Shown in pieces: positions 1 to 12,200 of a stretch of DNA of 64,000 nucleotides. The notes under the pieces are model-generated. The model was not told the origin of the DNA. It saw only the letters and a program-made list of their open reading frames with translations, and did no database searches. This DNA comes from Vicia villosa. Taxonomy: Eukaryota; Streptophyta; Magnoliopsida; Fabales; Fabaceae. How positions within the stretch are numbered: the stretch's first letter is position 1; the number at the start of each line of letters is the position of its first letter. The translations under genes were made by a program, and so were the position numbers. The stretch lies in the NCBI RefSeq assembly GCF_029867415.1, contig NW_026705396.1, positions 310,001 through 374,000 of the forward strand, written 5' to 3'.

Positions 1-123
1 GAAGAGTGGAGTAAGTATAGTGAGAACAGTTTTTGAACCACTATATATCTTTTTTTTACTTTCCTTCATCTCTATCTCTCTTTAATTTCTTCATTCATCA
101 TATAAAAGTTAAATCATATCATA

Positions 124-720
124 ATTTAGATGTCATATATGCTAGGTCATGCTTGTAGTGATTTATTATATAAGCATATGTCTGTATTCCCTCAAACCTA
201 TCGAACCCCTCTAGATCAACACCATCTAATGATCACGTGGAATGCCCACAAAGTTAGTAATATGATTAATATTGATGGCAGTAGCTCCGATAATGCTGAC
301 GTCTTTGATTTTGGTGGTTTGATTCGAAATGTTGATGGTGCTTGGGTTCACGATTTTGCAGGTAATATTGGTTATTCCAACATCCTTCATGTTGATCTGA
401 TGATGCTATAACTTGGTTTATGTATGGCATGTGAACTTGGCATCAAAGACCTGATGTATCATTGTGACTCCAACTCTACTATCAAGCTTATCTCTGAGTC
501 TGTTAATGTCTGGCATCACTATGTCGCGAACTTCACAATATTAAAGAGATTCTATCTAAGAAATGACGAGTTCAAATATTCCATACTCTTAGAAGAAGGA
601 ATGCTTGTACTTATTATCTAGCAATATATGGGCTGATAATGATGCGGTGTACCGGTGTTTTGCTGAAACCTTCTGTAAAAATCATCACTTTTTTACTAGC
701 TAATGCTAGCAAGGACTTTA
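124..720 (+). pseudogene. LINE remnant, RNase H domain
   Basis: Translated pieces read as the C-terminal RNase H domain of a plant LINE: MINIDGSSSDNADVFDFGGL and then IRNVDGAWVHDFAG (about 262-363), and in another frame MACELGIKDLMYHCDSNSTI (424-483). These match the usual order of a VNxDGSS catalytic strand, a GGLIRNxxGxW strand and a CDS segment. The reading is broken by at least two frameshifts or stops, and no reverse transcriptase is present, so this is a dead 3' fragment. A T/A-rich stretch follows at about 720-780, but I could not define a poly-A tail or target duplication. Confidence 0.7.
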
Positions 721-2035
721 TTTTTTAATAATTTCTTTTCTTTTTCTTTACCCACTTGTAAAAAAAAATACTTTCATTTTTATTTTATAATTATTTATCT
801 TTTCTTTTCATGCATGTCATTATATACAATATAGTTACCATAATCTATTTGATTTTTTTTTATTTATAGTCATAGATTTATTTTGTATCCGATGTAATGT
901 TTTTCTATGTTGTTATAAAACTTGTTTACTATGAAAAAACATTTCAAACTCATAAATAGTTCAAGTTCTGTTTATGTAATGGTTACTTCTTCTTTTTGTT
1001 TCTTAAACAATCTAAATTTGTTTTGGTATTAATATTTCGTTATTTTCTCATGTATACAATGCTCTAATTTTATATTATGCAATTACTATAACTTAATTAG
1101 TTTATTTTATGTAATTACAAATTTGTTACTGGTATTTTTATGTGTTTAAATTTAAAAACCATCTCTCTTCCACATTGTTCGGTCTCTCTTACATTTCCCT
1201 CTAAGTTTCATTCTCTCTCCACCCCATTCTTTCTTTCTTTCATTTTTCTTTCCTTCTTGTCGTTCTCTCTCTCTGCCCAACATTACATCTATCTCCTTCA
1301 GCTTTTCTTCTCCCCTGCATGTCTCATATTAATTAACACAAGGTATCATGCATTTATAATCATCACTATTAATGCTAACTAAATCACATTACATTATTAT
1401 TAGTATTATTATTATTAACATTGTCTTTATTGTTTATCTTGAATATTAATTTGTAAAATTCAACAATGTTTTCATGTTCTTTTTTGGTCTTAACCTTTCT
1501 TTTTTTTGAAGAAAAGAAGCCTGGTAATCTAGAGTAATGTTGTTCGTGACATATTACTTTTTTAGAATGTGCATTGTTGGTAACTTGTTTCCTAGGTTAA
1601 TATTTTTTTAGAAATCGGTTATTTTTTCGCGCAACTGCAAAGACTAATCTCTGCGCTCAATAGAAGGGCTGGTTAAATTTTAAAAAAAATTAACTCTAAA
1701 TTAAAGCGACAATATGTTGGTTATTAATATTATTAATTAATCTATTCCGACAACGAGTAATATTTGTTTAATGATCCTTCTTCTCTTTGCAATGCTTATT
1801 TATGAAATGCTATGTTAAGTACAAGAGAATGTTTCAAATATATTTCCATCAACAACTAAAGAATGCTAAATTTATCCACAAATCGTAACTCAACCAACAG
1901 AAACCGATATTAGGGTTTTGAGTGCATGTTTCTAGTGGTTATTACAATTTCGTCTAATAACAAAAAAATGCTTATATTGTAATAGTTTTGTGAAGATGTT
2001 GATGAACATTTTTTCATTGACAAATTCAGTTTCAG
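721..2035 (+). other. AT-rich 5' flank of IQM gene with candidate leader exon
   Basis: No coding region is supported here. About 1158-1341 is strikingly pyrimidine-rich (CTCTCT and TTTCTTTC runs), as plant 5' untranslated leaders often are, and it ends in a possible splice donor (ACAAG|GTATCA, 1337-1347). A good acceptor (TTTCAG, 2030-2035) lies just before the first usable IQM start codon. A leader exon at roughly 1150-1341 spliced to 2036 would therefore fit; this is inference. The rest is low-complexity AT-rich DNA. Confidence 0.3.
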
Positions 2036-2040
2036 GGAAG

Positions 2041-4740
2041 ATGATGCTTGAAGGATCTGTTAGCATTAATGGCCGAGAGTTGGAGACAATGCTTTCTTTT
2101 AGAACTCCAACAGCAGATATGGAAAATGACTTATTTGGTAAACATTTAAGCACAAAGAGTATCGAAAGTTTAGATGATTTTTCAAGTTCATACAGTAACT
2201 CTTCTGAGAAGAGCTTCTATTCCCCGAAAAAGTTGGAGCCACATGGTCATAGAGACCTTGCTGCACTTAAATTGCAGAAAGTTTACAAAAGTTTTCGAAC
2301 TAGAAGACAACTTGCAGATTGTGCAGTTCTTGCAGAACAAAGATGGTTAGTTGATTCGACTCATTTTCTCCAAGATTGCACCCTTGTAGATTTATCGACC
2401 ATGATGCAAAAAAAACACACTATCACAAGACGGTGTTTTTTCCATCTTGGTGGATAAATTTAGATAGAACGTTTTTAAGAATTGTGATGTGAGGAATCTC
2501 CATCAAATTATAGCGTAAAATCGCAATGATGTTTAAGTTATTAGACTAATTACATTCATATGGAACAGGTGGAGGGCTTTGGATTTTGCCGAACTTAAGC
2601 GCAGTTCTATATCATTTTTCGACATTGCAAAACCTGAGACTGCGATTTCACGTTGGTCAAGGGCTAGAAAGAGAGCTGCCAAGGTAAATTTTTTCATATC
2701 ATTTTGTATTATTAATGTTACTGGTTAAAAGACTAGTAATTTTTTTTGGTCTCACCTTTTGTTTTCCCTTAAATAACAGGTTGGAAAAGGTCTATCTAAG
2801 GATAGGAAGGCTCGTAAACTTGCTTTGCAGCACTGGCTCGAGGCAGTAAGTCACTCTCGAAACTATATAAATGGCTTACGCATAAGCACTTATGTTGTGA
2901 ACGCTTAATTAAGTTGTTTATGAAGTAGGACTTTAATCTATTGGTCTCTCTAATTGGTTTTCGACTTGTGCAGATTGACCCTCGACATCGCTATGGCCAT
3001 AACCTCCAATTTTATTATGTTCAATGGCTACATTGTGATAGTTACCAACCTTTCTTCTATTGGTAAGATTAGAGATTAAAGAATTCAGCTTTTTTTCCTT
3101 TCAAAAAGGAAATTCTAACCAAGCTAATGAAATTTAAACCTATATGCAAATGTAGGCTTGATATTGGAGGTGGCAGGGAATTCGGCTCGGAGAGATGTTC
3201 TAGATCAAAGCTTCAGCAACAATGCATCAAATATCTGGGTCCAGTGAGTTTCCTACTTCTCTTTCATATCAATTTTTCTTTCATCTAGAGTCTATGTAGC
3301 ACCGACACTTTAAATTGAAGGTGTCTGGTATCCGACACCGACACGATGCATATGGTTACACTCAATTATATAAATTTATCAAACAAATATAAAGTCCATG
3401 TGTCCGTGTCATGTCTAGTGTTTATGTCAATGTTTTGTAGCTCCGAAGTATTAGATAACTTAATCGTCAAGTAATAACTCGTAAAATTATTTTTGAAGGA
3501 GGAAAGAAAGGCTTATGAAGTGGTTATTGAGAATGGGAGGCTCTTTTACAAACACACGGGGATTCCAGTTGAAAGTACAAAAGATGCTAAGTGGATATTT
3601 GTACTTAGCACTTCCAAGACTTTGTATGTTGGGCAAAAAAACAAGGGCACATTTCAACATTCAAGCTTCCTAGCAGGCGGAGCCACATTATCTGCTGGTA
3701 GATTAGTAGCCGAAGACGGTGTTCTTAAGGTATGAACGAAAGCGAAATATATTAAGTCTTTTTCTTTCTGTTTTGTCCTTGGCCCTATTTCGCATACTGA
3801 CAGTAAACTTTTTCAATTCCAAAGGCTGTTTGGCCTCACAGTGGACATTATCTCCCAACCGAAGAAAATTTCCAGGAATTCGTGTCATTTCTTAAGGAGA
3901 ATAATGTCGACCTTACAGATGTACAGGTAAAAAGAATGACAGTGGCATATAGTGTAGAATATATCAATCTAATGCATACTTTGATTCACTCTTTAATTGT
4001 CATTTTTCTTATATCAGAAAAACCCCGAAGAAGATGACGAACCAGTGAAAACGAACCAGGAATATCATTTTAGAGCAAAATCTTCAGAGAAGTTACCATC
4101 TAACATCGAAACCGAAAGTTCAAGTAGTGCATTATCCGAAGAGAAAACCGAGGACATAAATGAGGATCCATCTGCTGATTCAAACACCGATCCACCATTA
4201 TCTAGATTGTCGAAACGGCTAGGAACAAAAATATCTAGACTCGAAATACCGAAAAGAGACAACGTGACTGACATTTTCGAGTCAGTATTGGCAGTACATC
4301 GTCCAACTAGAAAACTATATTCACCACATTCAGACTCAGAATCAGATTGCGGTTACGAGACAGCAGAAGAATCGCTTATCCAAGAAGAAGACTTCATGGT
4401 TTCAAAATCAAACTTGTTTGTTGAGGATCAAGACAACGAAGAAGAAAATCCTATTCCAAAGGAAAAGATAATGAAGAGAATAGATTCACATAAAGGAATG
4501 AAATCGTATCAACTGGCGAATCATTTATCGACGAAATGGTCAACAGGTGCTGGTCCTAGAATTGGTTGTATGCGAGACTATCCAGCAGAGCTTCAGTTTT
4601 TCATCTTGGAACAACAAAATTTGTCTCCAAGGGCAAGAGCAACAGCGCCATCGCCTCGGATACCGTTGTTGTCTCGATTCAGTCCACACGTCCGTTCTTT
4701 TTCAGTTCCTTTAGCAGATGAAGTATCATCAATTAACTAA
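2041..4740 (+). CDS. IQM: IQM-family calmodulin-binding protein, 8 exons, 572 aa
   Basis: Coding exons are 2041-2345, 2569-2683, 2780-2845, 2974-3062, 3156-3243, 3499-3729, 3825-3926 and 4018-4740. All introns are GT-AG and the sum is 1719 nt, an exact reading frame. The product has one IQ motif at residues 74-95 ([20 protein letters not shown]), then the long conserved IQM block ([66 protein letters not shown]) and an acidic, Ser-rich C-terminus of about 240 residues. IQM proteins bind calmodulin through the IQ motif, and Arabidopsis IQM1 is linked to stomatal control; the role here is inferred from family. The ATG at 2041 follows an acceptor directly. Many relatives have a longer N-terminus, so an upstream coding exon outside my reading, or loss of it, is possible. 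The gene looks intact. Confidence 0.9.
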
Positions 4741-5140
4741 GGGATGTTACTTCTGTTAACCGAATAGAATTTTTCGTATTTTGATGCCGCTCTTTTAACC
4801 CAATATACAGTTTTTGTAGGTCTTGAGGTGGTGAGTGAGGGAAACAAAAGAACTTTGCATGCATATTATTCTAGTTCCAAAATGCTGAGAAGTTTACAAT
4901 CTAGATTTGAAACAATAGCAAGCAACATGCAAGTCATATATGACATGTGCTATAGTTATGGAGCAAATTCCTTTGAGAATTGCTGGTTTTTTATATATCC
5001 CTTCTTTCAAATATGTATTTTATTAATCTTATATTCATACCTACAATGATATGGTGTTGAAGTAGTTGTACATAAGTAGTTGAAGAAAAACTTGTGAAAA
5101 GCAGTGGTCTACAGCAATAAAAATGAATCAAACTCTGCTA
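4741..5140 (+). other. IQM 3' untranslated region
   Basis: The region downstream of the IQM stop is AT-rich and non-coding, with AATAAA-like signals (for example at about 5116). A short open stretch at 4828-5049 has no recognisable protein and is best read as untranslated sequence. Confidence 0.45.
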
Positions 5141-6250
5141 TTTTTCATTGTAACATTTTATCAAACACATGACACGCAATGCATTTAGTGTATATATTTT
5201 AGCACATTGAATCAACCACTTACAAAGTTATAGAGTTTAACAACTACAACTGATAGAGAAAACAATTCAATGCATTTTAACAATTGACTATATAAATCTG
5301 CATAATGGACCCAAATTTTATGAGCATGTATAAGTAGAAAAAGTTAAACAGAAAATAAAATATTAGTGGCATGCATCCTTATTCAGATCATTATTATTAT
5401 AAGTATAAATTTAACTTTTAAATTTATTAAATAATTTAAAAATAGGTGGTGGTAATTCAACCGATATGTATTAATGTATTAATATAGTTAAATAAGTATA
5501 AATTGATTATCTAAAGTTCAATCTATCAATGATACATTTATGTAAAAATAAGTAAGTTCTTTTATAAGGATCAATGCACTGTACATTATAATTATTATTT
5601 TATATATAATTAAAATAAAAATAAATATGATTTAAGATTTGACGATTACGCTTTGTGTATTCCAATTAATTTTTTTTTATGAATATGATTTAATATCTAT
5701 GATTTATATTTATGATTTAAGCTTTCTTAGTTTTTCTTTTAAATGGTCAATGTTAGTTCGTGTTTACTTATTAGTTTTTGTTTCTTAAGATTCTTAAAGG
5801 GTTAAGTAAATTTTTAGTCCTTATAAATATATTATTATTCAATTTTAGTTCCTAAAAAAAATCAAATAATAGTTTTCGTAATATTATTGTTCAATTTTAG
5901 TCCACTAACGAAGGCTTACGTGAGATAAACTTAAGTTGCTAACGTGGATTTGTTTTTGTCTGATTCGCTAGCGTGGACATTTCATAACGTTACTTTATCT
6001 TTTAACATCATTTCCATTTTGATATAGTATTTGTTGCTATAGTATTTCAAAAAATAAAAATACATTAATGATAAACATTATTTTATCATTCTAAACAATT
6101 TTTTTTCCAAAAAGTAAAAATACATTAATGATAAACATTATTTTATCATTCTAAATAAATTTTTTTTTTCAAAAAATGTTAAAAATTTATATATTTAAAA
6201 AAAAATAAAATTTTGAAGTCCTCCCTTCTAAACTCCCAAACATAGCCTAA
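5141..6250. other. AT-rich intergenic DNA with MITE-like terminus and short tandem repeat
   Basis: There is no gene here. At about 5799 the sequence GGGTTAAGTAAATTTTTAGT followed by a CCTTATAAA stretch resembles the ends of GGGTTAA-type elements seen elsewhere in this window, but I could not find its partner end. Around 5900-5990 two similar TAACGTGGA/TAGCGTGGA phrases occur. A 60-bp direct repeat sits at 6047-6166. Confidence 0.4.
6047..6166. repeat. 60-bp tandem duplication
   Basis: Two head-to-tail copies of a 60-bp AT-rich unit (6047-6106 and 6107-6166). Each contains TACATTAATGATAAACATTA followed by TTTTATCATTCTAAA. AATGATAAA and TTTATCATT in the unit are inverted with respect to each other, so each copy can form a short hairpin. 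Confidence 0.85.
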
Positions 6251-6254
6251 GTGA

Positions 6255-6734
6255 AACATGTATGATTTGTTTTTCGGTTCTAGTGAATTCAGATAGAGTT
6301 GGACCAATCAAACCAGGAAGAGGGTTGAGACAAGGTGACCCGCTGTCACCTTATCTCTTTATTCTCATTGTTGAAGGCCTCTCAGCTCTTATCAAAGATG
6401 TTGTAGCTCGAGAAGACATTCACGGTGTTCAGATATGCAGAGGGGCACCTAGTGTGTCCCATCTACTTTTTGCTCACGATTATTTTTTATTTTCCAAGGC
6501 TAATATTGCAGAGGTGTCTCACCTTATGCAATTACTTAAAATCTATGCCATTGCTTCCGGTCAAGAAATTAATATGACAAAGTCAGAGGTTTTCTTCAGC
6601 TGTAATCTTAGTATTTTAGCTCAGGAGGATATTGCTAATATGATGGGTGTCCGTCATGTGCTTGGTACAGGTGTTTAGTTGGATTTACCCTCGATGATAG
6701 GCAGGCACGGAGCTAGGAAAATTGAATTGTGGGG

Positions 6735-6787
<53 letters not shown>

Positions 6788-8995
6788 ATTTTTTAAATCA
6801 TAATATAAATTATAAATATTTTTTACGATTTTTGTAGTTTGAAAAAATTAATAGGTTTTTTACTTTTAATGTAAATAAAAGTATGTAAAAAAATCACAAA
6901 CACCATTCTAATGTATCCTTTATTATTAATTTTTATGAAATAAATTGATCAGTAAAAAATACCTTTAATAAATTAAGTAACTATTTAAACACAAATTTAA
7001 GGACCAAAATAATTAATGAGAATACACTGTTGATGTCTTTGTAGTTTCGATCTATTGAGTGACTGCATTAATGCTCGTCAAAATTAAAATGATTGTTACT
7101 TTTTTTAGTGGGAGCAATTTTATCATTTATCTATGCAGTGGTAGTGGTTTTAAACATAGTGGGGGCTTCAGCCCACACTTTGGCTAAGCTAGCTCCGTCC
7201 CTGATGATAGGTCGTAACAAGAAGGAGACTTTTGCTTTTATAAAGGATCACATTTGGAAGAGAATTAACTCTTGGAGGGGTCGATCGTTGTCAAAGGCGG
7301 GTAAAGAGGTGATGATAAAATCAGTTCTATAGTCTATTCCTTCTTATATTATGAGTGTGTATGTTATTCCTGATGGGGTGGTGAATGATACTGAGAAGAT
7401 GTTGAATTCTTTTTGGTGGGGAGGTGATGGTGGTAACAAAGGTATTTATTGGTTGGCATGGGAGAATATGGTGTGTCTGAAGAGAGACGGATGGTTGGGA
7501 TTTAGGGATTTTCAGGCCTTTAACTTGGCTATGGTAGCTAAACAGGGATGAAAGTTGTTGTCTAAACCCGCCTCTTTAGTTTCCAGATTCTTCAAAGCAA
7601 GGTGCTTTCCTAATTCCTCGTTTTTTGGATGCTAAAATAGGTTCTAATCCGAGTTTTTTGTGGAGAAGTCTCTGGAAAGCTAAGGATGTTCTGTGTTTGG
7701 GGTGTAGGTGGAGTATTGGAACTGGAAGCAAGATCAAGGTCTTACATGGGCCTTGGCTTAGTGGTAGTAAAGATTTCCATATCAGTGGTCCATTCCCCCA
7801 AGGTGTGTATAATCTTACGGTTCAAGATCTCCTCTTACCCAATATTAAGTGCTGGAACATTGAAGTTGTTAACTCCTTATTTAATCAGTTAGTTGCTAAA
7901 GAGATCTTGAACATTCCTTTGATTGAGGAGGTAGTAGATGATGTCCCTATCTGGAATGAGGAGAGAAGTGGGGATTATAGTGTTCGTACGGGGTATAAAC
8001 TTTGGATGATTTCTCGCTCGTTTCAACCTAATTGGAGAATGGATGGTAATTGGGATAGTTTATGAAATATCTTGGTGCCTCCTAGAGTCAAGCACCTTCT
8101 TTGGAGAATTTGTCGAGGGTGCTTACCGTTAGGTCAAATACTTAGGAATCATTATGTTCAATGTCCATTGTTGTGCCCGGTTTGTGATCTGGAAGTGGAA
8201 GATGACTGGCATGCACTCTTTGGATGTCAATCTACTAGCTTTTGTTGGCAGACAACATTTTTGTCTACCATTGTTGATCACCGTTTACAAAACTTTAGTG
8301 ATGCTAAGTCTATTATCCTAGATATTTGTAGTAGGGAGGATAAGAAAGATGCCGGAAGATTTGCTATGGTTTTAGAAAGTCTTTGGAAGAACCGTAATAA
8401 TATTGTTTAGAATAATAATAGGCAGGATCTTGGTAGAATTGGTATTCAAGCTTGTTATAATTGGTTTGATTGGTTTGATGCCCGTAATATTCAAGTTTCA
8501 AATATTGATCTTAAGCTCCCGCTGGTTTGGATCCCCCAGCTGAAGGTTAGATGAAGTGTAACGTTGATGTCGGTTTTAATAGTCATTACCAAACTACGAA
8601 TAGGGCTTGGTGTCTTCGAGATAATTTGGGTAGATTTATCATTGCAGGTGTAACATGGGATAAAGGTATTACGTCTCCCATAGAAACTGAAGCTTTGGCT
8701 CTGAAAGAGGCCATTCATATTGCTATCACCATGAATTTGAATAATGTGATTTTTGGAAGCGACTCTCAAGTAGTGATTCACGGAATTAATTCTGTAGTTA
8801 CCGGTAATTCGGAGTTTAATACTATTATTATTTCTATTCAGAGATTGTCGAGGCTTGTTACAAATTTTGAGGTTAAGTTTATTAAGCGTCAAACGAATAT
8901 GGTTGCCTCGACGCATATACGTTAATGTTGTTCCTCCTTGTATTGTATTGACACTTATTTATTTAATGATATGAGTTAATTTTGTTTTGGTAAAA
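6255..8995 (+). pseudogene. 5'-truncated LINE retrotransposon: RT, zf-RVT and RNase H, degenerate
   Basis: A non-LTR element read in order: reverse transcriptase from about 6262 (GLRQGDPLSPYLFILIVEGL), the RT active-site region changed to FAHD at about 6470-6481 instead of FADD, the palm/thumb region resumed after an insertion (7203-7550), a zinc-binding zf-RVT segment (8072-8260, CPLLCPVCDLEVEDDWHALF) and RNase H (8551-8925, KCNVDVGFN, GSDSQVV). It ends in an A-run at about 8992-9001, as LINE tails do. The frame is broken by stops where Trp or Gln is expected (about 7330, 7549, 8063 and 8408). The endonuclease and the N-terminal half of RT are absent, the usual 5' truncation. No clear target duplication was found. 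Not functional. Confidence 0.88.
6702..7203. mobile_element. hAT-like non-autonomous element inside the LINE
   Basis: A 502-bp insertion interrupts the LINE. Its ends are inverted: CAGGCACGGAGCTAGG at 6702-6717 and CTAGCTCCGTCCCTG at 7189-7203. It is flanked by the 8-bp direct repeat ATGATAGG (6694-6701 and 7204-7211), which belongs to the LINE coding sequence. CAGG-type ends with an 8-bp duplication are characteristic of the hAT superfamily. There is no transposase. A (TA)n microsatellite occupies about 6740-6782. Confidence 0.85.
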
Positions 8996-9214
8996 AAAAA
9001 ATGACACGTGGCATTAGTTAATATTCAAGATTCATCTGACGGTTAAACTTGAACCAAAGTTATAATATACCTTTAGCACCTACGGTGTATCTGTTTAAAA
9101 CCCTACTCCACTCCCTACAGACGCACAAATCAAGCTAGAATTATAGAACTGAACAAAGGGGAACGAAAACTAGCCGATAATAGAGAAGAATCAGAGACGG
9201 TGAAAAGTTGAAGA
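8996..9214 (+). promoter_or_regulatory. Compact NLE promoter and leader, with telo-box and ACGTG motif
   Basis: Only about 215 bp separates the LINE A-tail from the NLE start codon. The interval contains AAACCCTA at 9098-9105, the plant telo-box found in promoters of many translation and ribosome-biogenesis genes, and an ACACGTGGC motif at about 9003-9011. The transcription start is not determinable by eye. Function is inferred from motif identity and from the fact that NLE is a ribosome-assembly gene. Confidence 0.5.
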
Positions 9215-12200
9215 ATGGAAGGTGAAACAGAGGCAATAATGGAGCAGAGGACTGTGGTCAACAACGTGATGTGCCTTTTGACGCACCAAGACGGAGCTCC
9301 TCTTGGTGCTCCTATGTACCTGCCTCAGAACATAGGTCCACAACAGCTCCAACTCATCGTCAATCAGCTTCTACAAAATGTAACCCTAATTTCCTACTCT
9401 TACTTTTTATTACCGTTTTTCATAAATTATATGTATTAACATTCGTTTGATGGAATTTCTGTCTATATTTTCAATTTAGGAGGAGAAATTGCCTTATGCG
9501 TTTTATATATCAGATGAGGAGCTACTTGTACCACTTGAAACATACTTGCAGAAACATAAAGGTAGTCGGTTTCATACAAAGTTGTTGTTAAATTTGTTCA
9601 CTTGTTATATTCTTACTAATGTTTTTTTTTTTTTTCTTTGTGATGTTAATTTAACATTGTTTCAGTGTCGGTGGAGAAAGCGTTGCCTATAGTTTGTCAA
9701 CCTCAGGCTGTTTTCCGGATTCGTCCTGTGAGTCGATGTTCCGCAACAATTTCTGGTACGAAGATGTGATGAATATGAATTTTGTTCTCCCAATCATTGT
9801 AATGGCACAATGTTGCCTGTAGAAATATTCTAAAAGTTAAATTGTATTTTTTGGCTTTTGAAGATTTTAGATTAATAGTGTATTGTTGTCATTTTCTTTG
9901 GAATTCATGTTGTTGAGATTTTTTGTAGGTCATGGCGAAGCTGTATTGAGTGTTGCATTTAGTCCTGATGGGCGGCAGCTGGCAAGTGGTTCTGGTGATA
10001 CCACTGTTCGATTTTGGGACCTTGGCACTCAGACACCGATGTACACATGCACAGGTGTGATATTTAAAGATGATAAGCCATTTTTGTGTCTGCAAAACAT
10101 GATTTATTCATTTTAATTAAAGCAAGAAACATTCATATTTTGGCATTCTTTTCTCTGAATAGCGAAAGTAATCAATTTGAATAGTTGGATTTCACACGAT
10201 TCCATTGATAGAGAACTTCTTGATATATTGTGTAGTTTAAACCCGTTTCAAATTGATGCCTAATACCAAAGGAGTATGCTACGGGGAAGGGGATGGGAAG
10301 TAGTGGCACGAAACCAGGAGGAAGAAATGTGATAGTCACGCAGTTGAGTCTAGAGAATAACTGTATGTTGAGCTGGCTATGAAAAATGGGAAGTGGAAAT
10401 TAGTTTAGGGGAAGGCTTAGAACTTTAGAAGTATGAACATAATCAATTTCCGAGCAAGGATTTATGATTGGGAGGGAGGTTGCAACTTGCATGTCTCTTG
10501 AATGTCCTGCAGTTATTTTTCTTCTTATACCGATTTGAAGGATTAGGTCCACCTCTGCTATTTGGAGCTATTGTTTCTTACATAGTTTTGATAGGAGGCT
10601 GCTTATTAGAAATGTATATGTGAGAAGAGTCAGTCATCCGAGTGGGGCCCTGCGACAGGTGCCATATTTAGGTTGCTTGCGACTGAGACTTTTAGGGATT
10701 CTCTTCAGTATCGGTTGATACACATCCTATTTGTTAACAACACACATTCCTTTGTATCTTTAATCAGAATATGTCATATATAGTTGCTTACATTTTATGC
10801 AGGACACAAGAACTGGGTCCTTTGTATTGGATGGTCACCCGATGGCAAGTATCTTGTAAGTGGGAGCAAGTCAGGAGAACTTATATGTTGGGACCCACAT
10901 ACTGGAAAGCAATCAGGAAATGCTTTAACTGTAAGTCTTTGACAACCCCGCCATGCCCAACTTGTGAAGCATGGCGGCTTATAATGGCGTATTTTTGGCT
11001 TTCTGTCGTGGTCAGCCAACCGCAGTCAGTAACATTGGGATACATTCATACTTGAAACAACCAGTTTGGTTAAGAATCGGTTTAAGAACATTTGTTGTTT
11101 GAAGAATTTTGTTCATCATATTGTTTCTTTGGACAATAAAAATTGAAGTATGCTTATACAAATTGTAGGGCCATAAGAAATGGATTACCGGTATCTCTTG
11201 GGAACCTGTCCATCTGAATGCTCCTTGCCGCCGCTTTGTAAGTTCCAGCAAAGATGGGGATGCTCGTATTTGGGATGTTTCTTTGAAGAAATGTATCGTA
11301 CTCAGTGGCCACACACTTGCAGTAACATGCGTAAAATGGGGTGGAGATGGTGTTATTTATACTGGGTATTTCTCCTTCTTTCCTTCCAATTTCTCAAAAA
11401 AATTTAGTCTGAATTTTTCTCTTCACCCAATTTGATCTTTAGGCGAATTTTTCCTGCACACCCCCTGTGGGAAGTAAAATCCCATTTTTGTTAAAATTTC
11501 CAATTAATGATTTAAACTCATGCTTATCTTAGTTAAAAGGTCTTATTTTTACTCTTAAAATTCAACTGATCCCGATGTTAACTGATGGTATGCTGCAGTG
11601 TTTTTCATTTTTTAAGCATAAAACAATGCCTTATTATCACTATTTCCGTATTACTACCCAGGTCCTGACTATGCTGTTGTGTTACAGGTCCCAAGATTGT
11701 ACAATCAAAGTTTGGGAAACTACACAAGGGAAGCTAATTCGGGAACTGAAGGTAGGCCTCATCCCTTCACAATTGAACTTTTTATGTGCTTGTTTAAAAT
11801 TTGATTTGATTAGTGTTTTGTACATCTACTGTTACTTTTTGGTGCCAACTTTTTCTTCACTTTAGTTATTTTTATGTTATCTTTCCTATGTATTTAATGT
11901 GTATTATCTAAATCCTCAGCGACGTGTTTAATTTTGATTTATTGTTTGAATGTAACTGTTAACTTTTAATACTATCATCCAATGGCAATGTCTTGTGGAT
12001 CAAACTACCATTTAAGAAATTGACTTTCCTGGCATGAGGATCAAACTCTTTTACGGTTCCTGGTATGAGGATCAAACTTCTTTATTGTTAATTTGTACAC
12101 GAATACTAATACTTTGGTTTTATGTTCAACCATGTTGCCTTATAACTGGAGGAACTTTATTTATTAATTACATTTTAAGAAATAAATCTATTATGTAATT

